DNA of 5,712 nucleotides from Thermoprotei archaeon (lineage in GTDB: Archaea > Thermoproteota > Thermoprotei > Thermofilales > B15-G2). Positions 1-5,168 of the stretch are shown one piece after another. The stretch covers positions 1 through 5,712 of the forward strand of contig QMRV01000124.1 of the NCBI GenBank assembly GCA_003649445.1, in the 5' to 3' direction. The notes under the pieces were generated by a model. It had not been told where the DNA came from and did not search any database. It saw nothing but the letters and a program-made list of their open reading frames with translations. Position 1 is the stretch's first letter, and every line of letters begins with the position of its first letter. The position numbers and the translations under genes were made by a program.

Positions 1-492
1 ATACTCACCTTCATATGTATTGGAGGCGCCATTCAAACCTACACTTTTGTACACGATATTCCTGGAATTCCTAAGCCTCCACTCTACGATTTGCTTAGAC
101 CTTTCGATCTATGGGCTCCCTGGATCTTCTTCACAATTCCCATAGATATTCTCAGCTACACTTTAGGCCTTTCACGGCTAATCCACTTTCTCCCCAACAT
201 GGGCGGTGTATGTTTTCCCCTATTCAGCATCACCTATGCCTACATAGTATCCTGCTGGACGATTTATACGTGGCGTCGCTGGCTTGCCTCTGCTGAGAAC
301 AGATCAACCGTGCCCATTATAGGTGCTGTGCTTGGCGCTCTTCTAGCTTCACCAAGCATATACACAATATTTAACGGAAAAATTGAAAACGTGATCTTCG
401 CCGCCAGCTCCATAATGTTCACTGCTCTTATAGCATCCATCTACACTATATCCATTTACGGCATATATAGAATGTTTCGAACTTTTATCTAA
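1..492 (+). CDS. Polytopic membrane protein, 3' part only
   Basis: The frame is open from the first base of the window, so the gene very likely begins upstream. A TTG at 91 is an internal possible start, but the frame before it (with residues such as GGAIQTYTFVHDIPGIPKPP) reads as protein, so I do not choose it. About 163 codons are visible. After a proline-rich segment there are about four hydrophobic stretches: around APWIFFTIPIDILSYTLGL, FPLFSITYAYIVSCW, VPIIGAVLGALLASPSIY and NVIFAASSIMFTALIASIY. Short polar loops (TWRRWLASAENRST, FNGKIEN) lie between the last three, and the protein ends RMFRTFI. It is therefore an integral membrane protein. I see no family motif and cannot name it; it could be a transporter or a conserved crenarchaeal membrane protein. 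Many codons end in C (ctc, acc, ttc, atc, ccc, agc), unlike the A/T-ending codons of the remnant at 612-873. TAA stop at 490-492. Confidence 0.75.
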   Translation: MLTFICIGGAIQTYTFVHDIPGIPKPPLYDLLRPFDLWAPWIFFTIPIDILSYTLGLSRLIHFLPNMGGVCFPLFSITYAYIVSCWTIYTWRRWLASAENRSTVPIIGAVLGALLASPSIYTIFNGKIENVIFAASSIMFTALIASIYTISIYGIYRMFRTFI

Positions 493-611
493 TATGCTGA
501 ATAGAGGCCGCCAACCTTCACCCATTCTAACCTCCTATCATCCCAAAAGTATAAGTATTCTTTGGGGAATGTATTTAGGTTACATTCGTGTAATTTTATT
601 GTAGAGAGATT

Positions 612-873
612 ATGACCTATCATATAGGAGTTTTGAGGAGGATAAAGGAGGTTATTAGTGAAGTTGCTGTAAAGCAAGGTATAAATGTTGATAAGGTTAT
701 CTTATTTGGTAGTAGAGCTAGAGGGGATTTCAGAGAGAATTCTGATTAGGATTTACTAGTTATAACTAAGACTAAGTATAGTAGAAGAGTTGTAAGGGAA
801 TTTCTATTGGAGGTTAGAAGAAGTTATAGTACTATATAGCCCTAGTAAAATTGTGGTCTTCGAGAGTTTCTAG
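612..873 (+). pseudogene. Decayed minimal nucleotidyltransferase (MNT) gene
   Basis: From ATG 612 the frame reads MTYHIGVLRRIKEVISEVAV, then VDKVILFGSRARGDFRENSD, then TAG (747-749), then DLLVITKTKYSRR. GSRARGD...SD-x-D is the catalytic motif of the small DNA-polymerase-beta-like nucleotidyltransferases, the MNT half of MNT/HEPN toxin-antitoxin pairs. The amber codon takes the variable x between the two metal-binding aspartates. Tryptophan (TGG) is common there in archaeal MNTs, so one G-to-A change would explain it. The original frame stops again at 837. From about 817 frame 1 continues as EEVIVLYSPSKIVVFESF to a TAG at 871-873, which resembles the usual VDxIVxSPEE third strand. A second, frameshifting lesion between about 800 and 822 is therefore likely. 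No HEPN partner is visible. The 3' end runs into the convergent ABC permease gene. The family call is firm; loss of function is inferred. Confidence 0.8.
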
Positions 874-1541
874 ATTATTGTCGTTACTATTCTTTCTCTG
901 CCTAAGTGTGCTACCAGGTAGAATGCTACACTTAATATAGTTAGTGATATGGTTAATACTACACCTAGACTCCACCATGACATAATAGAGTTACCTGGTA
1001 CAGTTAGCCGCCTCACCACTAAGTATAGTATCGTGAATAATGTGAAGAAGACTATGTAGTTTAATATTTGTATTTGCCTCATACCAAGAGCGTACTGTAA
1101 GAGCCCTAGTATGCCAATAGCAGATGCTATAATTACCGGTATTGCTATAGCCAAATATGCTATCATCACCTCATTTAGCCTATACTCTCTAAGACATATG
1201 AAGAGCATCATCGACATCAAAGCTATCAAATAGGATGGTAATGTTAATCCTATAACCTTACCCAACCATAACTCTCTCAACGTTATTGGTGTACAAAGCA
1301 GGGTCTCCACAACACCCTCCCGCTTCTCCCTGACAAGTCTACTGCTCAAGCCAAAACCAGCAAGGACTCCAAGACAGGGCGCTATATAAAATACTAGGGA
1401 TTCAACGTTAAATACTATGTTGTGTTTCAGTATTGTCACATTCAGTAACGTTAAGAACGATAGAACACTAAACCCACTAGATAGTATACTCTTATCTCTA
1501 ATTGTCTCCTTAAGCTCCTTCCAAACAATAACCCCTATCAT
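870..1541 (-). CDS. ABC-2 type transporter permease subunit
   Basis: A 223-residue protein that would form the membrane channel of an ABC exporter. A short cytoplasmic N-terminus (WKELKETIRDK), typical of ABC-2 permeases, is followed by about six hydrophobic segments near residues 20-36, 48-66, 95-116, 126-147, 158-176 and 192-212. Between the second and third lies REKREGVVETLL (71-82) followed by TPITLRELWLGKV, the conserved cytoplasmic coupling region of this family (seen elsewhere as E-x-x-x-G-T-x-E-x-L-L-x-x-P). Length and topology match a complete single-domain subunit, which would presumably act as a dimer with the ATPase. ATG 1541 lies 3 bases after the TAG of the ATPase gene, with the ribosome-binding site GGTGAG inside the end of that gene, so translation is coupled. 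It is the last gene of the operon and converges on the MNT remnant. The substrate cannot be told from sequence; drugs, peptides, lipids or sodium are all possible for this family. Confidence 0.92.
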   Translation of the reverse strand: MIGVIVWKELKETIRDKSILSSGFSVLSFLTLLNVTILKHNIVFNVESLVFYIAPCLGVLAGFGLSSRLVREKREGVVETLLCTPITLRELWLGKVIGLTLPSYLIALMSMMLFICLREYRLNEVMIAYLAIAIPVIIASAIGILGLLQYALGMRQIQILNYIVFFTLFTILYLVVRRLTVPGNSIMSWWSLGVVLTISLTILSVAFYLVAHLGRERIVTTII

Positions 1542-1544
1542 AAC

Positions 1545-2480
1545 CTACTCACCCATCCCCCTAACAAGCTCAAGATACATCTTCTCCAATGACTTCCTTA
1601 TCCTTCTAGCCTCTACGACCTTAAATCCCATTCCCACAAGGTCACTTAGAAGTCTAGAGGGATCACCGCTCACTAATACAGCAACTCTTTCATCATTTCT
1701 TTTACACTCTAATACATAATCTAACTCCTTCAACCTCTCGATAGCCCTTAAAGCATCACTACCATTAACGAAGTAGACCTCTACTAGTTGTTCACTAGAT
1801 TTTATAAGTAGATTCTCAATAGCATCGCACGCTATCACTCTACCCTTCACTAATAATGCTACTTTGGAGCATACCTTCTCAACTTCCTCAAGATCGTGGG
1901 AGGCATAGAGGATGGTTACACCTTCCCTTCTAGAAAGCTTAGTAACCAAATCTCTCACTATAACTCGTGCTTCAACATCTAATCCTGAAGTTGGCTCATC
2001 AAGAAAGAGTACTTCGGGATTACGGATTATTGCTCTAGCTAGTGCAAGTCTCCTCCTCATACCCTTAGAGAAGTAACCAACTTTTAACCCCCTTACCTCG
2101 TAAAGTCCCACAAGCTCTAGAAGCTCCTTAATCTTCTTCTCCCTTTCCACTCTACTCTTCAAGCCATAAACTCTAGCATAGAAATCGAGATTCTCAAAAG
2201 CCGTGAGCTTGGAAAACAAGCCATCACTCTCCAGGACAACGCCAACTCTATTCCTAAGCTCCCTGTTCTCACTAGGCCTTCCACCTAGGACAAGAGCTTT
2301 ACCCGAAGTAGGCGCTAGTAGTCCAAGAAGGATCCTAATGGTAGTAGTCTTACCAGCACCATTAGGACCTAATAACCCGAAAACCGCACCCCTCCTCACA
2401 TGAAATGTTACATCATGAAGTACACTTCTACCATTAAACTTCTTAACTAACCCCTCAACCTCAATAACCCACTTCACCAC
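1545..2480 (-). CDS. ABC transporter ATP-binding subunit (ABC-2 exporter class)
   Basis: A 311-residue cytoplasmic ATPase that would power the adjacent permease. Visible motifs in order: Walker A GPNGAGKT at 38-45; Q-loop position VGVVLESDGLF, with glutamate 84 where glutamine is classical, a common variant in exporters of this class; signature YFSKGMRRRLALARA from 136; Walker B VLFLDEP at 157-163 with catalytic E162; D-loop SGLD 165-168; switch histidine H195 in ASHDLEE. The first ~220 residues are the nucleotide-binding domain. The last ~90, with alternating strands and helices (VEVYFVNGS, VAVLVSGDPSRLL, KSLEKMYLELV), match the C-terminal extension of DrrA/CcmA-like exporter ATPases. All catalytic residues are present. 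The start is GTG 2480 or the adjacent GTG 2477. The site GGTGA at 2485-2489 is 4 bases from the first and 7 from the second, which favours the second slightly. The gene lies 49 bases after the regulator and 3 before the permease. Confidence 0.95.
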   Translation of the reverse strand: MVKWVIEVEGLVKKFNGRSVLHDVTFHVRRGAVFGLLGPNGAGKTTTIRILLGLLAPTSGKALVLGGRPSENRELRNRVGVVLESDGLFSKLTAFENLDFYARVYGLKSRVEREKKIKELLELVGLYEVRGLKVGYFSKGMRRRLALARAIIRNPEVLFLDEPTSGLDVEARVIVRDLVTKLSRREGVTILYASHDLEEVEKVCSKVALLVKGRVIACDAIENLLIKSSEQLVEVYFVNGSDALRAIERLKELDYVLECKRNDERVAVLVSGDPSRLLSDLVGMGFKVVEARRIRKSLEKMYLELVRGMGE

Positions 2481-2529
2481 TAGTTCACCCTCTCACTTCA
2501 CATTATTACTCATTAGCCTTCACATAATG

Positions 2530-2979
2530 CTAGTATGCTTTGAAAACTCTCCTCTTCACAATAGACCGGTAGCTGTAGAAGACAAACCACAAAGATATTA
2601 ACACTAAGATAGCTAAGTATACTGGCTTAGCGCCCTCCAATAGAACCCTCGATAGCGTAAAGGTCGCTATTATTACGTATGCTATTATGTTTATGACTAT
2701 TATGTTTATGATGTAGGCTCTCTTCTGCCAACCATACTTCTTAATGGTGATTATGGCTTGTAGTGCTGCATAACCCTCCTTAGTCAAAGTATACTTACCA
2801 TCACTATTCAATGTTATGAGATTTTCCAGCTTCTTCAAGTGAAAATCTAACTTACCACTACTCTTAATCCCAAACGCCCTCTTTAACTCTGAGAAGCCCA
2901 TAGGTCTCTCAGCGAGCAACTTCAAAATCTTAATCCTAAGAGGGTGAGCTATTGCCTCAAAGGTTTCATTGGATCCCAT
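2530..2979 (-). CDS. Membrane-anchored winged-helix (ArsR-like) transcriptional regulator
   Basis: A 149-residue protein with two parts. Residues 1-80 form an ArsR-type winged helix: AIAHPLRIKILKLLAE is the typical first helix pair, MGFSELKRAFG the helix before the recognition helix, SGKLDFHLKKLENL (41-54) the recognition helix, and LITLNSDGKYTLTKEGYAAL the wing and following helix. Residues about 88-109 and 119-137 are hydrophobic and separated by a short loop (RVLLEGAKP), giving two membrane segments that would hold the DNA-binding domain at the inner face of the membrane. The C-terminus is basic (KRRVFK). As first gene of the operon it probably controls its own transcription and that of the ATPase and permease. 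The effector is unknown; a substrate of the exporter or membrane stress would be logical. ATG 2979 is supported by GGTGAGGT 5 bases upstream. A similar regulator-ATPase-permease order is familiar in archaea. Confidence 0.88.
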   Translation of the reverse strand: MGSNETFEAIAHPLRIKILKLLAERPMGFSELKRAFGIKSSGKLDFHLKKLENLITLNSDGKYTLTKEGYAALQAIITIKKYGWQKRAYIINIIVINIIAYVIIATFTLSRVLLEGAKPVYLAILVLISLWFVFYSYRSIVKRRVFKAY

Positions 2980-2984
2980 ACTCT

Positions 2985-3023
2985 ACCTCACCAAGTGTTA
3001 CTAAACCTGTAAACTAAATATAA
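2985..3023 (-). promoter_or_regulatory. Promoter and ribosome-binding site of the exporter operon
   Basis: Reading the minus strand, a TATA-like element TTATATTTAG occupies 3014-3023. Archaeal transcription starts about 25 bases downstream, here near 2994, giving a leader of about 15 bases that contains GGTGAGGT (2985-2992) at 5 bases from ATG 2979. GGTGAGGT matches the end of archaeal 16S rRNA. TATA element, leader and start codon are mutually consistent, but nothing here proves transcription. Confidence 0.6.
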
Positions 3024-3092
3024 CTCTAAAGTCGTAGACTGGAAGGTCAAGAAAACTAGACTACAATCAAACCTAAAAACACTACTTAACTC

Positions 3093-3117
3093 AACCATAA
3101 TATAGTTATATATGGTT
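3093..3117. repeat. Inverted repeat in the divergent control region
   Basis: AACCATA (3093-3099) and TATGGTT (3111-3117) are perfect inverted arms around an 11-base AT-only-but-one spacer. Outside them, AAACCT at 3069-3074 is mirrored by AGGTTT at 3120-3125, and another AAACCT sits at 3003-3008 beside the operon promoter. The repeat lies about 70-95 bases upstream of the TATA element of the regulator gene and just before the AT-rich stretch preceding the rightward reading frame. It could be an operator for the winged-helix regulator, but in AT-rich DNA arms this short can arise by chance. Confidence 0.4.
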
Positions 3118-3148
3118 ATAGGTTTAAATCCTTAATTAAAATATATTA
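3118..3148 (+). promoter_or_regulatory. Possible rightward promoter, AT-rich
   Basis: The stretch contains GGTTTAAATCC (3121-3131) and TTAATTAAAATATATTA (3132-3148). A TATA element in GTTTAAAT would place the transcription start close to ATG 3156, which would suit a leaderless message. That ATG opens only a 12-codon frame before TAG (3192-3194), so the promoter would serve the damaged reading frame that follows. Weak evidence from base composition and spacing only. Confidence 0.3.
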
Positions 3149-3214
3149 CACTTTGATGTATGCTCTTACTGTGATGGGCTATAATACTCTTTAGGAGAAG
3201 AGAAGCCTACCTGA

Positions 3215-3625
3215 AAAACCGCTAAGGAGGCAGAGAAGAAGTATTGTAAAATAGCAGACCTAATTAGTAAGGGTAAGTTTGAAGAAGCCTACGAGAGAAG
3301 TCTTGAGATCTACAGGAAGTTAAAGGCATTCCCTCAAAGTGAGATTGATGAACGTCCTGAAGCAATAAATTGCATAATAAACTATCTTTACAGGTTATGT
3401 GAGCTAGCAAGACTCCTCGAAAAATTCGATAAATGCATTAACTGGGGTAACGAGTATTTCGCGCGCGTACAGAAGGGTTCATCTACTTGGAAAAAGGGTA
3501 TCACGTTCTCTGTCTTCTTAGAAAATAGCTCGGTTACTGGCGAGCTTGCATATTCAACATGCGATTCTAACTTTGATCGATCCTTTAAATCGAAAGCTAT
3601 CGCTAATCCCTCTTTCGATGCATAA
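3215..3625 (+). pseudogene. Startless helical (TPR-like) reading frame, probably a gene remnant
   Basis: The frame is open for 136 codons from a TGA at 3212-3214 to TAA 3623-3625, but contains no ATG, GTG or TTG in its first part. The opening ~88 residues read as protein: TAKEAEKKYCKIADLISKGK, then FEEAYERSLEIYRKLKAFPQ, and later INYLYRLCELARLLEKFDKC and NWGNEYFARVQKG. These are amphipathic helix pairs resembling a TPR-like or similar helical-repeat protein. Upstream, ATG 3156 opens a 12-codon frame (MYALTVMGYNTL, then TAG), and another frame gives RRREAYLKNR before a stop. A lost 5' end with one or two indels is therefore likely. After about 3480 the frame reads less convincingly and overlaps the opposite-strand gene at 3388-3858. 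The protein probably once ended differently, or was cut by a rearrangement. I cannot name a family. Confidence 0.45.
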
Positions 3626-3858
3626 ATTTCTGCATAGATGCCTTTGGCAGTCATGTAACGAGGAAAACTGCTATTTACGAAGTGATGAGGAATACTCAAT
3701 TGATCAACTGAGGTATCAATGAACTCTTTAATGGTGTAAACATACTCTTCAACAAATGCCTTTATAGACTCCCTTGAGTACATACTACGATCCCTAATTA
3801 CTATATCACTTACCATATATTTACTAGGATGCCCACAATAGCCTATTAAATAATTCAA
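3388..3858 (-). CDS. Unidentified reading frame, possibly truncated
   Basis: A 156-residue open frame from TTG 3858; ATG 3816 (MVSDIVIRDRS) is an alternative start, and neither has a clear ribosome-binding site. The first ~115 residues look coding: MVSDIVIRDRSMYSRESIKA, a helix VEEYVYTIKEFIDTSVDQL, then a strand pair YAEIYASKEGLAIAFDLKDR. No signal peptide, membrane segment or known motif is visible, and I do not recognise the family. The last ~40 residues (after about QVDEPF) are antisense to the best part of the rightward helical frame, so at least one of the two is not genuine there. The TTG overlaps the TGA of a 25-codon frame just upstream (in TTGA), which suggests either translational coupling or a frameshifted longer gene. 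It may be a fragment of an ORF that originally started near 4003. Confidence 0.45.
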   Translation of the reverse strand: MNYLIGYCGHPSKYMVSDIVIRDRSMYSRESIKAFVEEYVYTIKEFIDTSVDQLSIPHHFVNSSFPRYMTAKGIYAEIYASKEGLAIAFDLKDRSKLESHVEYASSPVTELFSKKTENVIPFFQVDEPFCTRAKYSLPQLMHLSNFSRSLASSHNL

Positions 3859-4003
3859 TCATTAAGTAATTCATGACCTAATTTCTCCTTCTCATATACG
3901 ATTCCCACAACTTCTTCAAGTATTTTCACCATGAATATAATTTGAAGAGTTTAACTTGATCGCGAGTTCTAGCGTTCTCTACAATAAGAATTACTGGAAC
4001 CAT
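3855..4003 (-). other. Two overlapping 25-codon frames; tiny genes or a frameshifted 5' end
   Basis: On the minus strand ATG 4003 opens MVPVILIVENARTRDQVKLF and four more residues before Trp and a TGA at 3926-3928. That stop overlaps a second start in ATGGTGA: ATG 3932 opens MVKILEEVVGIVYEKEKLGH and five residues more to TGA 3855-3857, which overlaps TTG 3858 of the next frame. Each frame is one base out of register with the last. Both peptides look like real protein: a strand, then a helix, then a long amphipathic helix. Either three cistrons are translationally coupled, or one gene of roughly 200 codons has suffered two frameshifts. Decay seems likelier, because 25-residue cistrons in series are unusual and no ribosome-binding site precedes ATG 4003. 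Function unknown. Confidence 0.35.
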
Positions 4004-4007
4004 GAAG

Positions 4008-4154
4008 CTACAAATAATTCATAACTGTAGATTGTCTAACCTTTGAGGGTGGTATGTACTTATCCCAGACCATCTCTACCTTTTTGCCAATGATTGTCAC
4101 TTTAACATAAAGTTGTACACCATCGGCTTCTATGATTCTACTAATTATGGCCAA
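4008..4154 (-). CDS. Small conserved-looking protein, 48 residues, TTG start
   Basis: TTG 4154 opens a 48-codon frame ending TAG 4008-4010. The sequence runs LAIISRIIEADGVQLYVKV, then TIIGKKVEMVWDKYIPPSKV, and ends RQSTVMNYL. Hydrophobic and polar residues alternate as in a small beta-sheet fold (VQLYVKVTI, KKVEMVW), with a conserved-looking WDKYIPPSK segment. No cysteines, membrane segment or known motif is visible, and I do not recognise it. The start is strongly supported: GTGAGGTGA at 4161-4169, complementary to the archaeal 16S rRNA tail, stands 6 bases before TTG. That site overlaps the TGA of the preceding reading frame (4161-4163), so the two are very probably translated in sequence. 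It could be a small DNA-binding or partner protein of the winged-helix gene cluster upstream; this is inference from position only. Confidence 0.65.
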   Translation of the reverse strand: MAIISRIIEADGVQLYVKVTIIGKKVEMVWDKYIPPSKVRQSTVMNYL

Positions 4155-4160
4155 AGCTTT

Positions 4161-4169
4161 TCACCTCAC
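4161..4169 (-). promoter_or_regulatory. Ribosome-binding site deciding a TTG start
   Basis: GTGAGGTGA is complementary to the 3' end of archaeal 16S rRNA and lies 6 bases upstream of TTG 4154. Its last three bases are the stop codon of the 78-codon frame, so termination there would leave ribosomes beside the next start. Confidence 0.75.
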
Positions 4170-4397
4170 GTAATACTTGTCATTACTGCTATCTAAGTGA
4201 ATGCCAACGACTAGAGGCTTATTGCCCTTTAACGTTAAGATAGCTGCTTGACCGTTTAAAGGCTGGTATGCTAAGTATATTCTCCTTGCAATATTCTTTT
4301 TCCCTCCTTTTAACACTAGAGGCCATGAGATTCCATTCGTCCCTTGATATTCTCCATTTATATTCTCGTTTCCGGAGACATTGAAGTAGCCATTCAT
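4161..4397 (-). CDS. 78-codon frame: overlapping cistron or frameshifted C-terminus of the upstream gene
   Basis: ATG 4397 opens MNGYFNVSGNENINGEYQG, then GISWPLVLKGGKKNIA, RRIYLAYQPLNGQAAILTLK, and ends GNKPLVVGIHLDSSNDKYYVR. The second half is strand-rich and convincingly protein-like (AILTLKGNKPLVVGIHL). It lies in the +1 frame relative to the gene at 4219-5139 and overlaps its last ~60 codons, which in that frame become a lysine/arginine/glutamate-rich string (VKRREKEYCKEN) typical of a purine-rich sequence read out of frame. This frame fills the gap to the 48-residue gene exactly, ending on its ribosome-binding site. I therefore think it is the coding frame here. It may be a separate coupled protein (ATG with no good ribosome-binding site) or the true C-terminus of the upstream protein joined by a frameshift near 4395-4405. 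No family recognised. Confidence 0.5.
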   Translation of the reverse strand: MNGYFNVSGNENINGEYQGTNGISWPLVLKGGKKNIARRIYLAYQPLNGQAAILTLKGNKPLVVGIHLDSSNDKYYVR

Positions 4398-5139
4398 TAT
4401 GCCTTTTAATAAGCTTTAGTAACCACTCCCTAATCTCTTCATCTTTTAGTAGCTCTCTCCATAGTTCATCGTATTCTCCACATATCAATCTAAAGCGGTT
4501 AAGCTTGGTTTCGTAGATTATAGCGTAGAAGCCGTTCTCCTTGAAGCCGAGCTCGTTGAGCTTATCGTTAAGCCTTAGCCCTCCACCAAAGTAGATCAGT
4601 ATTGCTAAAGCTCTTAGCTCATTCTGTTTCATTAAAGCCTTGATATGGCTGACTAGGTTATGAATGTTGTATATCTGTATTAACTTGGTAGCCTCAACGC
4701 TATGCTTAGGCCTCCAGTTTCCTGATCTAGATGGGTTAAGCCATTTCTCTCTACCAGCTCTACTACGATTAATGTCCACCGTTCTCTCAAGATCATCGAG
4801 ATCGATATCGTCTCTAACCCTGTACCTCCCACCCTTCTTAACAACAATACCCTTCCTTACTAAATAGCTTAGCTCAGCCCTAAGCGTATTCTCCTTAATG
4901 TCTACTCCCAACTGAGAAAGGAACTTGTATAAGTCTCTCGGTCTAGCCCCTTCTGGCCTCACTCTGCAATAGTGATATAGCCCTGAAAGTACGGCTAGCT
5001 GAGGACTTATACTGTAAGCCTCCTTAACTCTTTCCCAGACTTTGGAAACAATTAATTTAGGCCCAACAGGCACTAAAATTGTAGGCTTGATGGAGGCATC
5101 TACGAAAACTGTATATTCCTTAGTCCGGGAAAGGAGCAA
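4219..5139 (-). CDS. Winged-helix protein with a long C-terminal domain, unidentified
   Basis: ATG 5157 gives 312 residues, but TTG 5139 is preferred (306 residues), because GGTGAGGTG at 5147-5155 stands 7 bases before it and nothing comparable precedes the ATG. Numbering from the ATG, a short N-terminal strand region (YTVFVDASIKPTILVPVGPK) is followed by a winged helix at about 53-115: LAVLSGLYHYCRV, RPRDLYKFLSQLGV, the recognition-helix candidate ENTLRAELSYLVRKGIVV, and wing KKGGRYRVRDD. A basic linker (NRSRAGREKWLNPSRSGNWRPK) leads to a mixed domain with helix LVSHIKALMKQNELRALAIL, strands FYAIIYETKLNRFRLICG and helices EYDELWRELLKDEEIREWLL. It is probably a DNA-binding protein, perhaps a regulator or element-control protein. 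The last ~60 residues are doubtful, because the +1 frame at 4161-4397 reads better. The stop of the preceding gene is 29 bases upstream, so the two form an operon. Family not recognised. Confidence 0.7.
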   Translation of the reverse strand: MLLSRTKEYTVFVDASIKPTILVPVGPKLIVSKVWERVKEAYSISPQLAVLSGLYHYCRVRPEGARPRDLYKFLSQLGVDIKENTLRAELSYLVRKGIVVKKGGRYRVRDDIDLDDLERTVDINRSRAGREKWLNPSRSGNWRPKHSVEATKLIQIYNIHNLVSHIKALMKQNELRALAILIYFGGGLRLNDKLNELGFKENGFYAIIYETKLNRFRLICGEYDELWRELLKDEEIREWLLKLIKRHNEWLLQCLRKREYKWRISRDEWNLMASSVKRREKEYCKENILSIPAFKRSSSYLNVKGQ

Positions 5140-5146
5140 GCGTGGG

Positions 5147-5155
5147 CACCTCACC
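5147..5155 (-). promoter_or_regulatory. Ribosome-binding site deciding a TTG start
   Basis: GGTGAGGTG lies 7 bases before TTG 5139 and includes the G of the in-frame ATG at 5155-5157. That ATG has only CTGATACCCCCTATT before it, so the ribosome-binding site argues for TTG. The arrangement repeats the one at 4161-4169. Confidence 0.65.
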
Positions 5156-5168
5156 ATAATAGGGGGTA

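Noticed and set aside
747..749. TAG read as pyrrolysine or another sense codon
   Set aside because: TAG serves as the normal stop of at least three other genes here, and the MNT frame carries a second defect downstream.
837..875. Intrinsic terminator between the convergent MNT remnant and permease gene
   Set aside because: No long T run or convincing hairpin is visible on either strand; a stretch of four T alone is not enough.
1417..1719. 100-codon rightward open frame
   Set aside because: It lies antisense to the permease and ATPase genes, whose motifs are unmistakable.
2203..2403. 66-codon rightward open frame
   Set aside because: Antisense to the Walker A region of the ATPase gene; a shadow.
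3682..3711. Possible C/D box RNA: GTGATGA followed by CTGA at 3708-3711
   Set aside because: A C'-like box (TCAATGA) follows, but no second D box is found in range, and the stretch is antisense to a plausible coding frame; a chance match.
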